Shown: positions 8,491 through 16,634 of the stretch, piece after piece | Layout of the letters: every line of letters begins with the position of its first letter | Position numbering within the stretch: position 1 is the first letter of the stretch | Source of the DNA: Actinoplanes regularis | GTDB taxonomy: Bacteria > Actinomycetota > Actinomycetes > Mycobacteriales > Micromonosporaceae | Direction: 5' to 3' | Assembly: GCF_900188005.1 (NCBI RefSeq) | Contig: NZ_FZNR01000018.1 | Span: forward strand, 62,001-126,000 | Length of the DNA: 64,000 nucleotides | Program-made: the position numbers and the translations under genes | The notes under the pieces: generated by a model | Told to the model about the DNA's origin: nothing | The model's database searches: none | The model's input: the letters and a program-made list of their open reading frames with translations, nothing else

Positions 8491-8640
8491 TCAGCGGGGA
8501 GCTTCCCACTGCCGCTCTGGGTGGGCCGCGAAGACGTACTTCAGCGCGGTGCTGTCACAGATGCCGAACAGCCGCATCAGGTGGATCGGGTCGGCGGTCT
8601 GCCGGACCGCCCCGATCTCCGTCACCACCTCGATCATCAT
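8491..8640 (-). pseudogene. small ORF resembling the C-terminus of a site-specific integrase
   Basis: A 49-residue frame starting MMIEVVTEIGAVRQTADPIH and continuing LMRLFGICDSTALKYVFAAH. The second half reads like a short helix-turn-helix seen at the ends of actinobacterial tyrosine-recombinase-type proteins (HxLMRLFGI-x-x-x-TAxKYV); that comparison is from memory. No catalytic domain is present upstream, so I take it as a remnant, although a tiny independent DNA-binding protein is possible. A perfect 11-base inverted repeat lies just to its right. Confidence 0.4.
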
Positions 8641-8680
8641 CGGACCAGCCTACGAGGGCGGCAGTCGGGATGAGCGATTT

Positions 8681-8721
8681 TCATGGACAGTCCACATCGG
8701 GGCTTCGGCGACTGTCCATGA
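8681..8721. repeat. perfect 11-base inverted repeat
   Basis: TCATGGACAGT (8681-8691) and ACTGTCCATGA (8711-8721) are exact complements separated by 19 bases. It follows the upstream end of the integrase-like fragment. No T-run follows, so a recombination core, operator or transposon end is as likely as a terminator. Confidence 0.6.
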
Positions 8722-8777
8722 TCGAGTAACCTCGGCGCCGCGAACCGTTTCGCATATTTGCGATAAGGAAGTCCCCT

Positions 8778-8849
8778 TTGTCAAGAAACAAACTTGTCAG
8801 TTCTGCGCTGGCTGTTCTGGCCGGCGGCGGGCCGGCTCGGGGCGGGTGA
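8778..8849 (+). pseudogene. orphan signal-peptide remnant
   Basis: TTG at 8778, preceded by AAGGAAG, opens a 23-codon frame that reads like the start of a secreted protein (SRNKLVSSALAVLAGG) and then hits TGA at 8847. The good ribosome binding site and signal-peptide composition suggest the head of an exported protein whose body was lost. It could instead act as a leader peptide for the gene starting at 8874. Confidence 0.35.
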
Positions 8850-8873
8850 CGGCGGGGCTCGTAAGGTCATCCG

Positions 8874-9554
8874 GTGAACGTCTACGACATCGTCGGCCGA
8901 CTGCCCTCGATTCCGGTGCTGCGCGACCGGTGCCGGGCCCTGGCCGTTCTGGAGTTGATCCAGGGCACAGGGTACGAGTACTACAGCTACACCGCCTGGG
9001 GTGACGACGAAGCAGCGCTGATGAGCAACGGCAGCGGCGATGAGTACACCATCGTCTTCGGCGAGGCGGGCGTGTTCATCCGGCTGTTCGACCACGAGTC
9101 CGCGATGTCGCCCTATGCCGCCAGTGACGAAACGGCGCTCTGGCCGGGACTGCTCGACGGGTTGCCGCCGGAGTTCGCCGGACACGTCACCGAGCCGGCG
9201 TTCTGCGACGGCGACGACCTGAATGCGACAGCGGTGCTGTGGCGGCGGACCACCGACGACCGCTGGCACGCCGGCGTCGGCATCACGTTCCCGCCGTCCC
9301 GCGGCCCCTACGACATCAGCCCGGACGGCACCGACCGGCTCAGCATCCTGTGCGACGACATCGTCGACGAGTACGTTGACTTCGCCAGTGACTACTACGA
9401 GACCGAGATCAGCCGGGACGCGGTGGCGCATGTCGCGGCGCTGCGGCCGCTCACCGACGACGTGGTCCGGGCGCTGAACCCGGAGTCGAGTCTCGCCGCG
9501 GTCCGCACCGAGGTGGCCGCGACCGGCTACCCGGTCGCACCGGCGGTCAGCTAG
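8874..9554 (+). CDS. conserved hypothetical protein
   Basis: A 226-residue acidic cytoplasmic protein (no signal peptide or membrane segment) starting MNVYDIVGRLPSIPVLRDRC. It has an aromatic-rich core (YEYYSYTAW; GSGDEYTIVFGEAGVFIRLFDHES) and a DxVDEYVDFASDYYETE segment. I recognise the general type from actinobacterial genomes, where such proteins are listed as hypothetical, and know no function. The small acidic globular character and nearby SMI1/KNR4 gene would fit an immunity-like protein, but that is speculation. The GTG at 8874 lies shortly after the remnant reading frame that ends at 8849. Confidence 0.75.
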   Translation: MNVYDIVGRLPSIPVLRDRCRALAVLELIQGTGYEYYSYTAWGDDEAALMSNGSGDEYTIVFGEAGVFIRLFDHESAMSPYAASDETALWPGLLDGLPPEFAGHVTEPAFCDGDDLNATAVLWRRTTDDRWHAGVGITFPPSRGPYDISPDGTDRLSILCDDIVDEYVDFASDYYETEISRDAVAHVAALRPLTDDVVRALNPESSLAAVRTEVAATGYPVAPAVS

Positions 9555-9658
9555 CGCCGTCCGGGCTGAGGGCGCGGGTGGTCAGTTCGCGCCGGCCCGG
9601 CGCGCCCGCTCAGCGGCAGAAGAAACGCCGGCTCGGGGAAACAACATCAACGGCTGTC

Positions 9659-10003
9659 ATGCAGACTGAGGCGATGAAAAGCGTTGGTTCTGTGCGGACC
9701 TTCGACGCAGACGAGGGTTGGGGCGTCATCGACGGTCCCGATGTGCCGGGCGGGTGTTGGGTGCACTTCTCTGCCATTGCTATTGATGGATATCGGGAAC
9801 TGCGCCGAGGGCAGCATGTTTCATTCCGTGCCGAGGCAGCGAGCCAGGACGGGTTCGCCTACCGGGCAGTGAAGGTCTGGACGGAGGGCATCGAGCCGCC
9901 CGATCAGCCACAAGCCCAGGGCAGCTCCGCTGCTTACCATAGCTTGCTGGCTCTGACGTTCGACGCGCCTCACAAGGGCGACGTGACCGGGACGGAGGCG
10001 TAG
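9659..10003 (+). CDS. cold-shock domain protein
   Basis: A 114-residue protein with an N-terminal cold-shock (OB-fold) domain: residues about 8-65 read GSVRTFDADEGWGVIDGPDV, then WVHFSAIAIDGYRELRRGQHVSF. The RNP1-like segment is changed from the usual KGYGFI to EGWGVI, while the RNP2-like WVHFSAI (normally FVHFSAI) is kept. Family members bind single-stranded nucleic acid as RNA chaperones. The C-terminal 45 residues after GFAYRAVKVW are low complexity and absent from the 65-70 residue classical proteins. ATG 9674 is an alternative start giving a shorter N-terminus. It lies 28 bases before the SMI1-type gene, in the same direction. Confidence 0.85.
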   Translation: MQTEAMKSVGSVRTFDADEGWGVIDGPDVPGGCWVHFSAIAIDGYRELRRGQHVSFRAEAASQDGFAYRAVKVWTEGIEPPDQPQAQGSSAAYHSLLALTFDAPHKGDVTGTEA

Positions 10004-10031
10004 GTCTTGCCACGCCGCGCACTATGCGGCT

Positions 10032-10505
10032 ATGAGCGCGCACGTCATACGAGGTAGCTTTTGCGATCAAGACGCTCGAGGCGACGTTCTGCGCCTACTT
10101 CCTCGGGCCGAGCGGGCACCAGAGCAGCCGATGCCCGGAGGCGCGAGTGAGCATGAGCTGGCTGATCTGGAGCGGCGGCTCGGAGGGCCCCTGCCTAGGG
10201 ATCTTGCCGAGTGGCTGCGAATTTGCAAGGGCGAGGCTATTTGCGCTGGTGGCGTGTTCGGAGCGCGGCCGGATCAGGACCATCTTGATATCGCCGCCCA
10301 CCTCGCGTTTCATCCGCGCTGGCGAGAACTAGGCTGGCTGCCAGTGGCCGGTGATGGGTGCGGCAACTACTACGTATTCATCAACAGCGGGCAACTTCTC
10401 GGCAAGGTGGCGTTCGTCGACACGATGTCGAATCCGAACACCATCGAGAAGATCGTCGGTAACAACTTATGGATTTTCTTAAGGTCTCTGCTGATGCGCG
10501 GGTAA
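10032..10505 (+). CDS. SMI1/KNR4 family protein
   Basis: A 157-residue SUKH-fold protein. The family signature begins with ASEHELADLERRLGGPLPRDLAEWLRICKG (about residues 37-66), then WLPVAGDGCGNYYVFI, the Gly-Asn core seen in SMI1/KNR4 proteins, and FVDTMSNPNTIEKIVGNNLW-like text near the end. In bacteria these proteins are common immunity factors against polymorphic toxins (known family behaviour). No toxin gene is visible next to it, and an IS fragment begins about 100 bases downstream, so it may be an orphan. Length and ending are close to normal. Confidence 0.85.
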   Translation: MSAHVIRGSFCDQDARGDVLRLLPRAERAPEQPMPGGASEHELADLERRLGGPLPRDLAEWLRICKGEAICAGGVFGARPDQDHLDIAAHLAFHPRWRELGWLPVAGDGCGNYYVFINSGQLLGKVAFVDTMSNPNTIEKIVGNNLWIFLRSLLMRG

Positions 10506-10611
10506 GTGCATTCAACTCGCCGGATCCGCGTATTCGTACGATCCACCTTTGACCTAGCGGGCGGTGACGCAGCGTCACCCAGGACACATCGAGCGCGTCC
10601 AGCGCCTATCG

Positions 10612-10824
10612 ATGGTCGTTGTGGCATTCGTGAGGGACAGGGCGGAAGCGATCGATGTGTTGGCGGGATTTCGGGAGCGGTTCTACCGGTGCTTGAACCG
10701 GCGGGCTGATGCGTTGTTCGAGCTGGCCGATGCGCTGTTGTGCACCGACGGGCCGGTCAAGACGCTGGTCGGGTTGCCGCTCGCTCCGGAGCATCGGCGT
10801 GGCCACGGCGCCATGCGGGGGTGA
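10612..10824 (+). pseudogene. IS701-like transposase, N-terminal fragment
   Basis: Seventy residues matching the start of the transposase at 13271-14649 (shared pattern FRERFYRCLNRRADALFEL against FRDEFYRCLPRRPDALFEL, then DGPVK and RRGHGAM). The frame ends right after RRGHGAM, where the full protein would continue into its catalytic domain. It lies in the opposite orientation to the related copy about 3.8 kb away and is too different in DNA to be a recent duplicate. Non-functional. Confidence 0.8.
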
Positions 10825-10939
10825 CAGGTACGGCATTCGCCAGATGCTAGGCCGTCGATACATCGACATACTCCGTTGCAGCAGCTGTTGTGGCGCTCGG
10901 CACGTGGCGCCGGGCGCGGCCGCGAACAGGGGGAAATCG

Positions 10940-12541
10940 ATGACTGGCAAGTATCTCGCCGCCACCGCGGGACGGACGTCTCACCTGCAGGTGGCCGTTG
11001 CCGTGCTGGCCGTGACGGCGATCTGGGCGCCGGCACCGGCGGCGGCGGCACCGGCGGCGGCGGCACCGGCGGCGGCGCCGAGCCAGGCGCCGTCGGCCGC
11101 CGGCGTGCGCGCGGACTTCAACGGCGACGGCTGGGCCGACCTGGCCGTGGGGGCGTCCGGCGAGAGCATCGGCGACGCGTTCGCGGCCGGCGCGGTGAAC
11201 GTGATCTACGGCAGCGCCACGGGGTTGACCGGCAACGGCAACCAGCTGCTGCACCAGGGACTCCTGGGTGGCGTGGCGGAGGTCGGCGACCAGTTCGGCA
11301 GCGAGGTGGCCGCCGGTGACTTCAACGGCGACGGCCGCACCGACCTGGCTATCGCCGTGCCCAACGAGGACGTCGGCGACGCGGACCAAGCGGGCGGTGT
11401 CCAGGTCGTCTACGGCAGTGCGGCCGGACTGCGCACGACGGGCGCCCAGCTGTGGGACCAGGGCACGCTGGCCGGCGCGGTCGCGGACGGCGACTTTTTC
11501 GGCAGTTCGCTGGCCACCGGTGACTTCAACGGCGACGGCCGCGCCGATCTGGCCGTCGGGGTAGCCGGCGAGACGGTCGGCGCCGCGGCCGCGGCCGGCG
11601 CGGTCAATGTGATCTACGGCAGCGCGACCGGCCTGACCGCGGACGGCAACCAGCTGTGGGATCAGGGCGCGCTGGCCGGGGCGGTGGAGGGCCGGGACAG
11701 GTTCGGTACCTCGCTGACCACCGGCGACTTCAACGGCGATCACCGCGCCGATCTCGTGATCGGCACGCCGCAGGAGGATGTCGGCGACGCGGCCGACGCG
11801 GGCGCGGTCAATGTGATCTACGGCAGCACGGCCGGGCTCGCCGCCGCCGGCAACCAGCTCTGGACGCAGCAGGAGCTGGCCGGCGCGGCCGAGAGCGGCG
11901 ACAAGTTTGGTGACTCGGTGGCCGCCGGTGACTTCAACGGCGACGGCCGCGCCGACCTCGCGGTCGGCGTATTCAACGAAGCGGTCGGCGGCGTGGTCGA
12001 CGCAGGCGCGGTGAACGTCATCTACGGCGGTGGATCCGGGCTAACCACGGCGGGCAACCAGCTGTGGGACCAGGGACCACTGGCCGGTACCCCGGCGCTC
12101 GGCGACTGGTTCGGCAGGGCGGTAAGCGCCGGCGACTTCGACGGTGACGGCCGTGCCGACCTGGCCGTGGGCGCACCGGGCGACGACGTGGGCACCGTCA
12201 GCGCCGGCGCGGTAAACGTGATCTACGGCAGCGGCTCCGGGCTCACCGCGGCCGGGAACCGGTCCTGGGATCAGGCGGCGCTGGCCGGCACCCCGGAAAA
12301 GGGCGACGCGTTCGGCGCGGACCTGGCGACCGGTGACTTCAACCGCGACGGCCGCACCGACCTGGCCGTCGGAGCGTACACCGAGGACGTCGGCGACCAC
12401 CTCAACGCGGGCGCGGCCAACGTCGTGTACGGCTCCGCCGCGGGCCTGGCCGCCGGCGGCAACCAACTGTGGGACCAGACCGCGCTCGAGGGCGTCGCCG
12501 AGCAGAACGACCAATTCGGCGCAGCCCTGGCCGCCGGCTGA
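10940..12541 (+). CDS. secreted FG-GAP repeat (integrin alpha-like) protein, truncated
   Basis: A 533-residue exported protein. The signal peptide (residues about 1-38) is followed by an Ala/Pro linker with repeated APAAA, then seven tandem repeats of 67-68 residues. Each repeat carries a DFNGDGRADLAVG calcium-binding loop and an AGAVNVIYGS strand, spaced by exactly 204 bases except the last interval (201). Such repeats form beta-propeller blades in extracellular adhesion or cargo proteins. The ATG follows a GGGGGAAA site. The protein stops just where an eighth DFNGDG loop should start, and the following DNA is IS110-like, so the C-terminus has very probably been cut off by the insertion. Repeat 6 has DFDGDG and repeat 7 DFNRDG. 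Confidence 0.85.
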   Translation: MTGKYLAATAGRTSHLQVAVAVLAVTAIWAPAPAAAAPAAAAPAAAPSQAPSAAGVRADFNGDGWADLAVGASGESIGDAFAAGAVNVIYGSATGLTGNGNQLLHQGLLGGVAEVGDQFGSEVAAGDFNGDGRTDLAIAVPNEDVGDADQAGGVQVVYGSAAGLRTTGAQLWDQGTLAGAVADGDFFGSSLATGDFNGDGRADLAVGVAGETVGAAAAAGAVNVIYGSATGLTADGNQLWDQGALAGAVEGRDRFGTSLTTGDFNGDHRADLVIGTPQEDVGDAADAGAVNVIYGSTAGLAAAGNQLWTQQELAGAAESGDKFGDSVAAGDFNGDGRADLAVGVFNEAVGGVVDAGAVNVIYGGGSGLTTAGNQLWDQGPLAGTPALGDWFGRAVSAGDFDGDGRADLAVGAPGDDVGTVSAGAVNVIYGSGSGLTAAGNRSWDQAALAGTPEKGDAFGADLATGDFNRDGRTDLAVGAYTEDVGDHLNAGAANVVYGSAAGLAAGGNQLWDQTALEGVAEQNDQFGAALAAG

Positions 12542-13258
12542 CAGAGATGATGTTGGTGAGCACCTCCCGCCAGGGTCTGACCCACCGGCTGACTGACTTC
12601 GGGTCCTCAACGGGATTTATTGGCCCTGGTCGGGAGGTGCTCGTGCACTCATCAGGCGTGGCGTTGTGACTTCATAGGAGCCTGGCCAGAGGCCCCATCT
12701 CTGTCTTGTCCGCGTCGCCCGGCTGGTGCGTGCCGCCCTGCACCCAGTCACGAACGACAGGACGACATGCCTCCCATTTCACCCAATGAAGCCGAGATCG
12801 AGGTTTTCGGTGGCGTCGACACCCACTGCGACACCCACACCGCCGCCGCGATCGACCAGGTCGGCCGGGTCATCGGCACGCGCGAGTTCCCCGCCACCGC
12901 GGCCGACTACGGGATGCGCGGACACGGCCGGCTAAACCGGGTCGGTGTCGAAGGCACCGGCGCCTACGGCGCGGGACTGGCCCGCCTGCTCCGCGACGAA
13001 CACGTCTCGGTGCGGGCCCGGCTCCGCCGGACCGTACGCCAATGCCGAGCTCAGCACGCCAGCGAGCAGAACACCATCGACATTCGAGCCGCCGCCGGTA
13101 GCCGGTCACCGCAGCGGCGGCTTCTGCGCCGAGTTCCCAGCGGCACCGGTCGGTTGCGGGACCAACGACAGCCAGCCCCGGGCACCGCGCTTCGCACCGC
13201 TCATCCCGCGAGTGTAGAACCGATGCTTAATCGATGGTTGGAGTAGCGAGACAGGCAC
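12542..13258 (+). mobile_element. IS110-like remnant
   Basis: This block starts at the abrupt end of the FG-GAP gene and stops at the left terminal repeat of the next IS. It contains a non-coding leader with CACCTCCCGCC and GGGAGGTGCT that can pair, and a truncated DEDD transposase gene. The borders are inferred from disrupted neighbours; I see no terminal repeats, which IS110 elements normally lack anyway. Confidence 0.55.
12767..13246 (+). pseudogene. IS110 family transposase, truncated and decayed
   Basis: The N-terminus is a typical IS110 DEDD (RuvC-like) domain: VFGGVDTHCDTHTAAAID with the first Asp, and VGVEGTGAYGAGLARLL with the Glu. After about residue 90 the family sequence (VDRP-x-RQ...KSDPIDA) is unrecognisable, replaced by arginine-rich text typical of a shifted frame. 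The C-terminal transposase_20 domain is absent. The gene is therefore dead, about 160 residues against roughly 400 in full copies. Confidence 0.75.
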
Positions 13259-14709
13259 TGAGCCTGTTCTTTAACCTCTGGCCTTGGGCTTTCGGCGGGG
13301 TGGGCCGCCCAGCGAGGTTTCGCGTTTGACGGTCTTGCCCACCTCGTGTCGGTGGGCGTGGTGGTGGTTCTTCGATCCCCGAGGCCGTCCGGGGCCAGGG
13401 CGAGCGGGTTTCGGTGCTGCGGCTGGTAGCGCCGATGTCGGGCGGAGGTTCCGAAACCCTCGCCGGACCCGGGCCGGGCCAGCCGCAGCTGGGTGTGGGC
13501 GGCAATCATGATCCAGGTCCACCGGTCGGCTGCCTGCGGGTCGCGTAGCTTCGGCCGGGTCCAGCCGAGAGTCTGCTTGAACAGCCGGAACGTGTGCTCC
13601 AGATCGAAGCGTCGCAGGTATGCCTGCCCGGTCCGGTCCACATCCCGAGGATCCGCGAAGGTGCCGGACCACCACAGCCACATGGGTTGCGCGTCGCGGT
13701 CACCGGGCAGGTACTCGACCTGGAGCCGGATGAGGGTGCCCTCGATGACCGGCAACGGCCCCTCATGATCGAGCCAGGCAGCGCGGTGGGTCAGCCTCGG
13801 GTGCAGCCGATCCCAGGCTCTCATTTCGGCTTTTCCGTAGTTGGTCGTCTCGTTGATCGTGGTAACTGCCGGCTCGGGCCAGGAGTCGGGGTCCTTCAGG
13901 TCGAACTCGCCGCCATGCTTTGGCGGACGACCGCCGTACGGGTTGTACTCATACGGCGGGGCGGGTAGCCGCAGGACCCGGTCGGCGCGGATCCGCCCGC
14001 TACCTCGACCGGCAGGTCGCGCAGCACCCAGGCCAGGCGGGTCACGTCGTAGCCCGCGTCGCAGACGACCAGGATGTCCGGGTCGCCGGGCTGTTGCCGG
14101 CCACCGGCGATCAACCGGTCGATCACCTCCCGCAACTGGGTCGCGGTGACCGCCGTGGCGTCGTCGGCCGGGCCCAGACGCACCACGTCCAGCATCGCCG
14201 TCCACGAGGTGCGCCCGGGTTCCAGGGCCGCGACGAAAACCGGGAATGAACTGAGCGGCGCTCTTCGCGCGGCCGTACACGTGGCAGAACAACCGGTCCG
14301 GGCTGCATGCCGCGTCCGGGCGCAGCCACGGTGACACATCCACCGCGAGGACCAGCCGTCCGTCACCGAAGCGCGGCAGCGGCAGCGCCGTCAGCGCCCG
14401 CTGCAGCCGCTGCACATCCACCCGGCCGTGATTGAGCGCGTCATACATCGCACCGTGCCCGCGCCGGTACTCGGCCGTCAGCGTCAAATCGACCAGCGAC
14501 TTGACCGGCCCGTCCGCGCACAACACCGCGTCGGTCAGCTCGAACAACGCGTCCGGCCTCCTGGGCAGGCACCGGTAGAACTCATCCCGGAATCCCGACA
14601 GGACACCGACTCCCCAGGCTCGATCAGTCACGATCACTGCAACGAACATCGATCCGAAGAGACTCGGACCAAGTCCCCAGCGCTGCCCCGAGGTTAAAGA
14701 ACAGGCTCA
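13259..14709 (-). mobile_element. IS701-like insertion sequence, complete ends, dead transposase
   Basis: Perfect 20-base terminal inverted repeats bound the element: TGAGCCTGTTCTTTAACCTC at 13259-13278 and its exact complement at 14690-14709. The length is 1451 bases, filled by one transposase gene on the minus strand whose TAA stop lies inside the left repeat. No target-site duplication is evident (flanks GGCAC and ACCGG). The intact ends suggest it could still be mobilised in trans. Confidence 0.8.
13271..14649 (-). pseudogene. IS701-like transposase (putative), multiple frameshifts
   Basis: The N-terminal 137 residues (FVAVIVTDRA to SAAQFIPG) are in one frame. The reading then moves to a second frame near 14240 (FVAALEPGRTSW to WVLRDLPVEV) and returns to the first near 14000 (GRIRADRVLRLPAPP). 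It shifts again near 13470, where about 20 residues also seem deleted before ARVRRGFRNLRP and the terminal GKTVKRE. Catalytic acidic residues lie in separate pieces, so the enzyme cannot be made. It is closely related in plan to the fragment at 10612. Family assignment rests on the characteristic N-terminus and on PAPPYEYNPYGGRPPKHG, recalled from actinobacterial IS701-type transposases. Confidence 0.8.
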
Positions 14710-15723
14710 ACCGGCGGCGGTCTCGAGATATCCGGTGAGGTATGTCAGCGCCGCGGCGGCGTCTCCCCCGTCGCCGTGCGGCCCGCGCAGGTCGCCGATG
14801 AAAGCCGCCACATCGGCGAGGGCCCACCACCGTCGATAGAGGGCGATACCGGCCGGCGTGAGGTCCCGGCCGGCCGCCTCGGCGTACCCGGCCAGCACCG
14901 CTTCGTCGGCACCGACCGGATCAGCGCCGATCATGCTGGTGAACGCCGAGGTCAGCATCCACAGGTCACGTTCCGGCGGTGCCGACCGGACGGTCGTCCA
15001 GTCGATGAGCCGCAGACCGCGAGACGTCCGGATGACATTTCCCGGATGCGGCTCGCCATGGGTGACGACCCAGCCCGGCGCGGACTCGCGTACGACGTCG
15101 ACCAGGGCGTCGAAGTCCGCCAGCCAGCGCTGGACCCGCTCCTGATGACGGACCAGCAGTTCGCGGGCCGGTTCGGCGTACGGGCCGCCGTCCCACCCGC
15201 GGTCCAGGTCTCGCAGCGCCTCGTGCAGGCCGGCCCGGCCGGGAAGCCGGAGCTCGGCTCGCGGGGCGAGGTGCGCGACCGCGGGCGTGGCCCGGTGCAG
15301 GTCGGCGAGCCGGGACACCAGCTCCGCGAGATCCTCCGGCCGGTGCGGCCCGAAGTCACCCGGGACACCGTCGACCAGGGGAAACACCGACACGGCGTAC
15401 TTCGAGGCGAGCCGCCGCAGCACGGTGCCGTCCGTGGCGGGCAGCGGCGCGACAACGAAGTCGAGCCCCACCTCCCGGTGCAGGGCCGACGCGGTCCTCA
15501 AGGACCGGTGCAGGTCGTCGAAGACCCGCGCGGGTACGGCGTCGCCGGCGCCGAGATCGTCCACCTTGACGAACCGGACGACGCCGTTCCGGTCGCGGAC
15601 GGACCAGTGGTAGCTGCCCGCGCCGACCGGCAGATACTCACTGGACTCGGCCCGCACGGCCCAGCCGTCGAGCAGCGCGGCCGACAGCTCGTCCTCGTCC
15701 AACCCCGGTGGCCTGTCCAGCAT
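14707..15723 (-). CDS. aminoglycoside phosphotransferase-family kinase
   Basis: A 338-residue protein kinase-like phosphotransferase. It has GAGSYHWSV (nucleotide loop), VRFVKVDDL (Lys), the Brenner-type motif VTHGEPHPGNVI (about residues 217-228) and LRLIDWTTV carrying the metal-binding Asp. The usual catalytic HGD is HGE here, a variant I recall from other actinobacterial members. Substrates range from antibiotics to small metabolites, so resistance should not be assumed. The TGA stop consists of the outermost bases of the adjacent IS terminal repeat, so the native C-terminus may have been shortened slightly. The ATG starts a conventional N-terminus. Confidence 0.8.
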   Translation of the reverse strand: MLDRPPGLDEDELSAALLDGWAVRAESSEYLPVGAGSYHWSVRDRNGVVRFVKVDDLGAGDAVPARVFDDLHRSLRTASALHREVGLDFVVAPLPATDGTVLRRLASKYAVSVFPLVDGVPGDFGPHRPEDLAELVSRLADLHRATPAVAHLAPRAELRLPGRAGLHEALRDLDRGWDGGPYAEPARELLVRHQERVQRWLADFDALVDVVRESAPGWVVTHGEPHPGNVIRTSRGLRLIDWTTVRSAPPERDLWMLTSAFTSMIGADPVGADEAVLAGYAEAAGRDLTPAGIALYRRWWALADVAAFIGDLRGPHGDGGDAAAALTYLTGYLETAAG

Positions 15724-15888
15724 GGGACAGCATTCTGCCCTGCCCCCGCGAACTGTTCAGCTCAGCAGGGCACGGCCGAGCCGGTAGGCCCCACGGAGAT
15801 CGTCGCCTCGGTACTCCGTGGCGGCCAAGCCGGCCAGATGCCGGTCGGCGTTGACCGCGACGGTGGCGGAGAGATGCCGGAAGAGCGG

Positions 15889-16182
15889 TCACGGCCACGC
15901 GGCGACCACCTCGACGTGGCGCAGACCGCCGGACTCGGCGATGTGCCGGAACCAGGCCGCGCATTCCGGTACGGAGTCGACGGCACGTGCGGCCTCCTCC
16001 GCCTCGGCCCGGCTGCGCCACATCAGCACGTCGAGCCAGCCGCCGTCATCCTCCCTGGTCAGGTACGCGGCGAGGCACCCGGGAAACCGTGCTCGCAGCG
16101 CGTCCACCATCGCGGGACGTTCCGCCAGCAACTGGGTCTCGGCGCCCTCGTGGATGGTGAAACGCGCCAGCTCGATCGTCAT
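15889..16182 (-). CDS. antibiotic biosynthesis monooxygenase (ABM) domain protein
   Basis: A 97-residue single-domain dimeric alpha-beta barrel protein: TIELARFTIHEGAETQLLAE, then VDALRARFPG, WLDVLMWRSRAEAEEAA and a C-terminal VEVVAAWP strand. ABM domains occur in heme-degrading and cofactor-free monooxygenases and in many uncharacterised stress proteins. No partner gene points to a substrate. ATG 16185 gives one extra Met. Downstream (15757-15888, same strand) lies a short coding-like remnant ending in LRGAYRLGRALLS that I cannot assign. Confidence 0.7.
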   Translation of the reverse strand: MTIELARFTIHEGAETQLLAERPAMVDALRARFPGCLAAYLTREDDGGWLDVLMWRSRAEAEEAARAVDSVPECAAWFRHIAESGGLRHVEVVAAWP

Positions 16183-16245
16183 CACAAGCGATGAAGTTAG
16201 CCGCCTCGAGCGAACCAGGCTCGGGTGAGAACAGCCCCGCGCTGA

Positions 16246-16533
16246 TCAGCGCGAGGACAGCAGGCTCAGCATGGTGTCGATCCGAGCCTCGAGAACGGTG
16301 TCGATGTCGCCGTCGACACGCACGCTGACGACGACGCCCCCGACGGCTTGAGCGAGAGCGACCACAACGGGTGGAGTTCCCTGCAGGGGATACCGGAACC
16401 AGGCGGTGCCGGACTCGTCATCGGTTTCATCGAGGGCGCCTACCAGGGCATCCTCGTCCGCGGCGTCATATTCGTAACCGATGTATCGGCTCTGTGCGTG
16501 AGGAAGCGCACCACATTCCCTTCCAAGATCCAT
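16246..16533 (-). CDS. hypothetical protein, probable frameshift at N-terminus
   Basis: A 95-residue acidic protein (YIGYEYDAADEDALVGALDE ... FRYPLQGTPPVVVALAQ ... IDTMLSLLSSR), no known domain. The first dozen residues (MDLGRECGALPHAQ) look unnatural. In the neighbouring frame a start at 16559 (ATG) or 16568 (GTG) codes AATVDGWILEGNVVRFLTH, which would join smoothly to SRYIGYEYDA if one base were gained or lost near 16495. The intact protein would then be about 105 residues, and the present gene may be a recent pseudogene or carry a sequencing error. Confidence 0.5.
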   Translation of the reverse strand: MDLGRECGALPHAQSRYIGYEYDAADEDALVGALDETDDESGTAWFRYPLQGTPPVVVALAQAVGGVVVSVRVDGDIDTVLEARIDTMLSLLSSR

Positions 16534-16634
16534 CCGTCCACAGTCGCCGCATCGATCATTATGATCACGAAAGCCAGTTGTTGATCACCGAGTGCGGCTG
16601 CCGCCGCGGTCGCTCGGGCATGGGCACCAGGACG

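Noticed and set aside
5676..8729. Open reading frame of over 1000 codons on the plus strand opposite the FtsX-like permease
   Set aside because: Gln/Arg/Gly-rich composition with no domains; it is the GC-bias shadow of the minus-strand gene.
10032..10505. Toxin-immunity locus around the SMI1/KNR4 gene
   Set aside because: No toxin, RHS, WXG or secretion gene is adjacent, so only the orphan family call is supported.
11114..12541. FG-GAP repeats as a CRISPR or satellite array
   Set aside because: The 204-base periodicity encodes a protein repeat with codon-level conservation.
14707..15723. Calling the phosphotransferase an antibiotic resistance gene
   Set aside because: Family membership alone does not show this; the motif varies (HGE) and there is no resistance context.
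15743..15888. Coding-like minus-strand piece ending in LRGAYRLGRALLS
   Set aside because: Too short, preceded by a stop, and not assignable; at most a decayed gene end.
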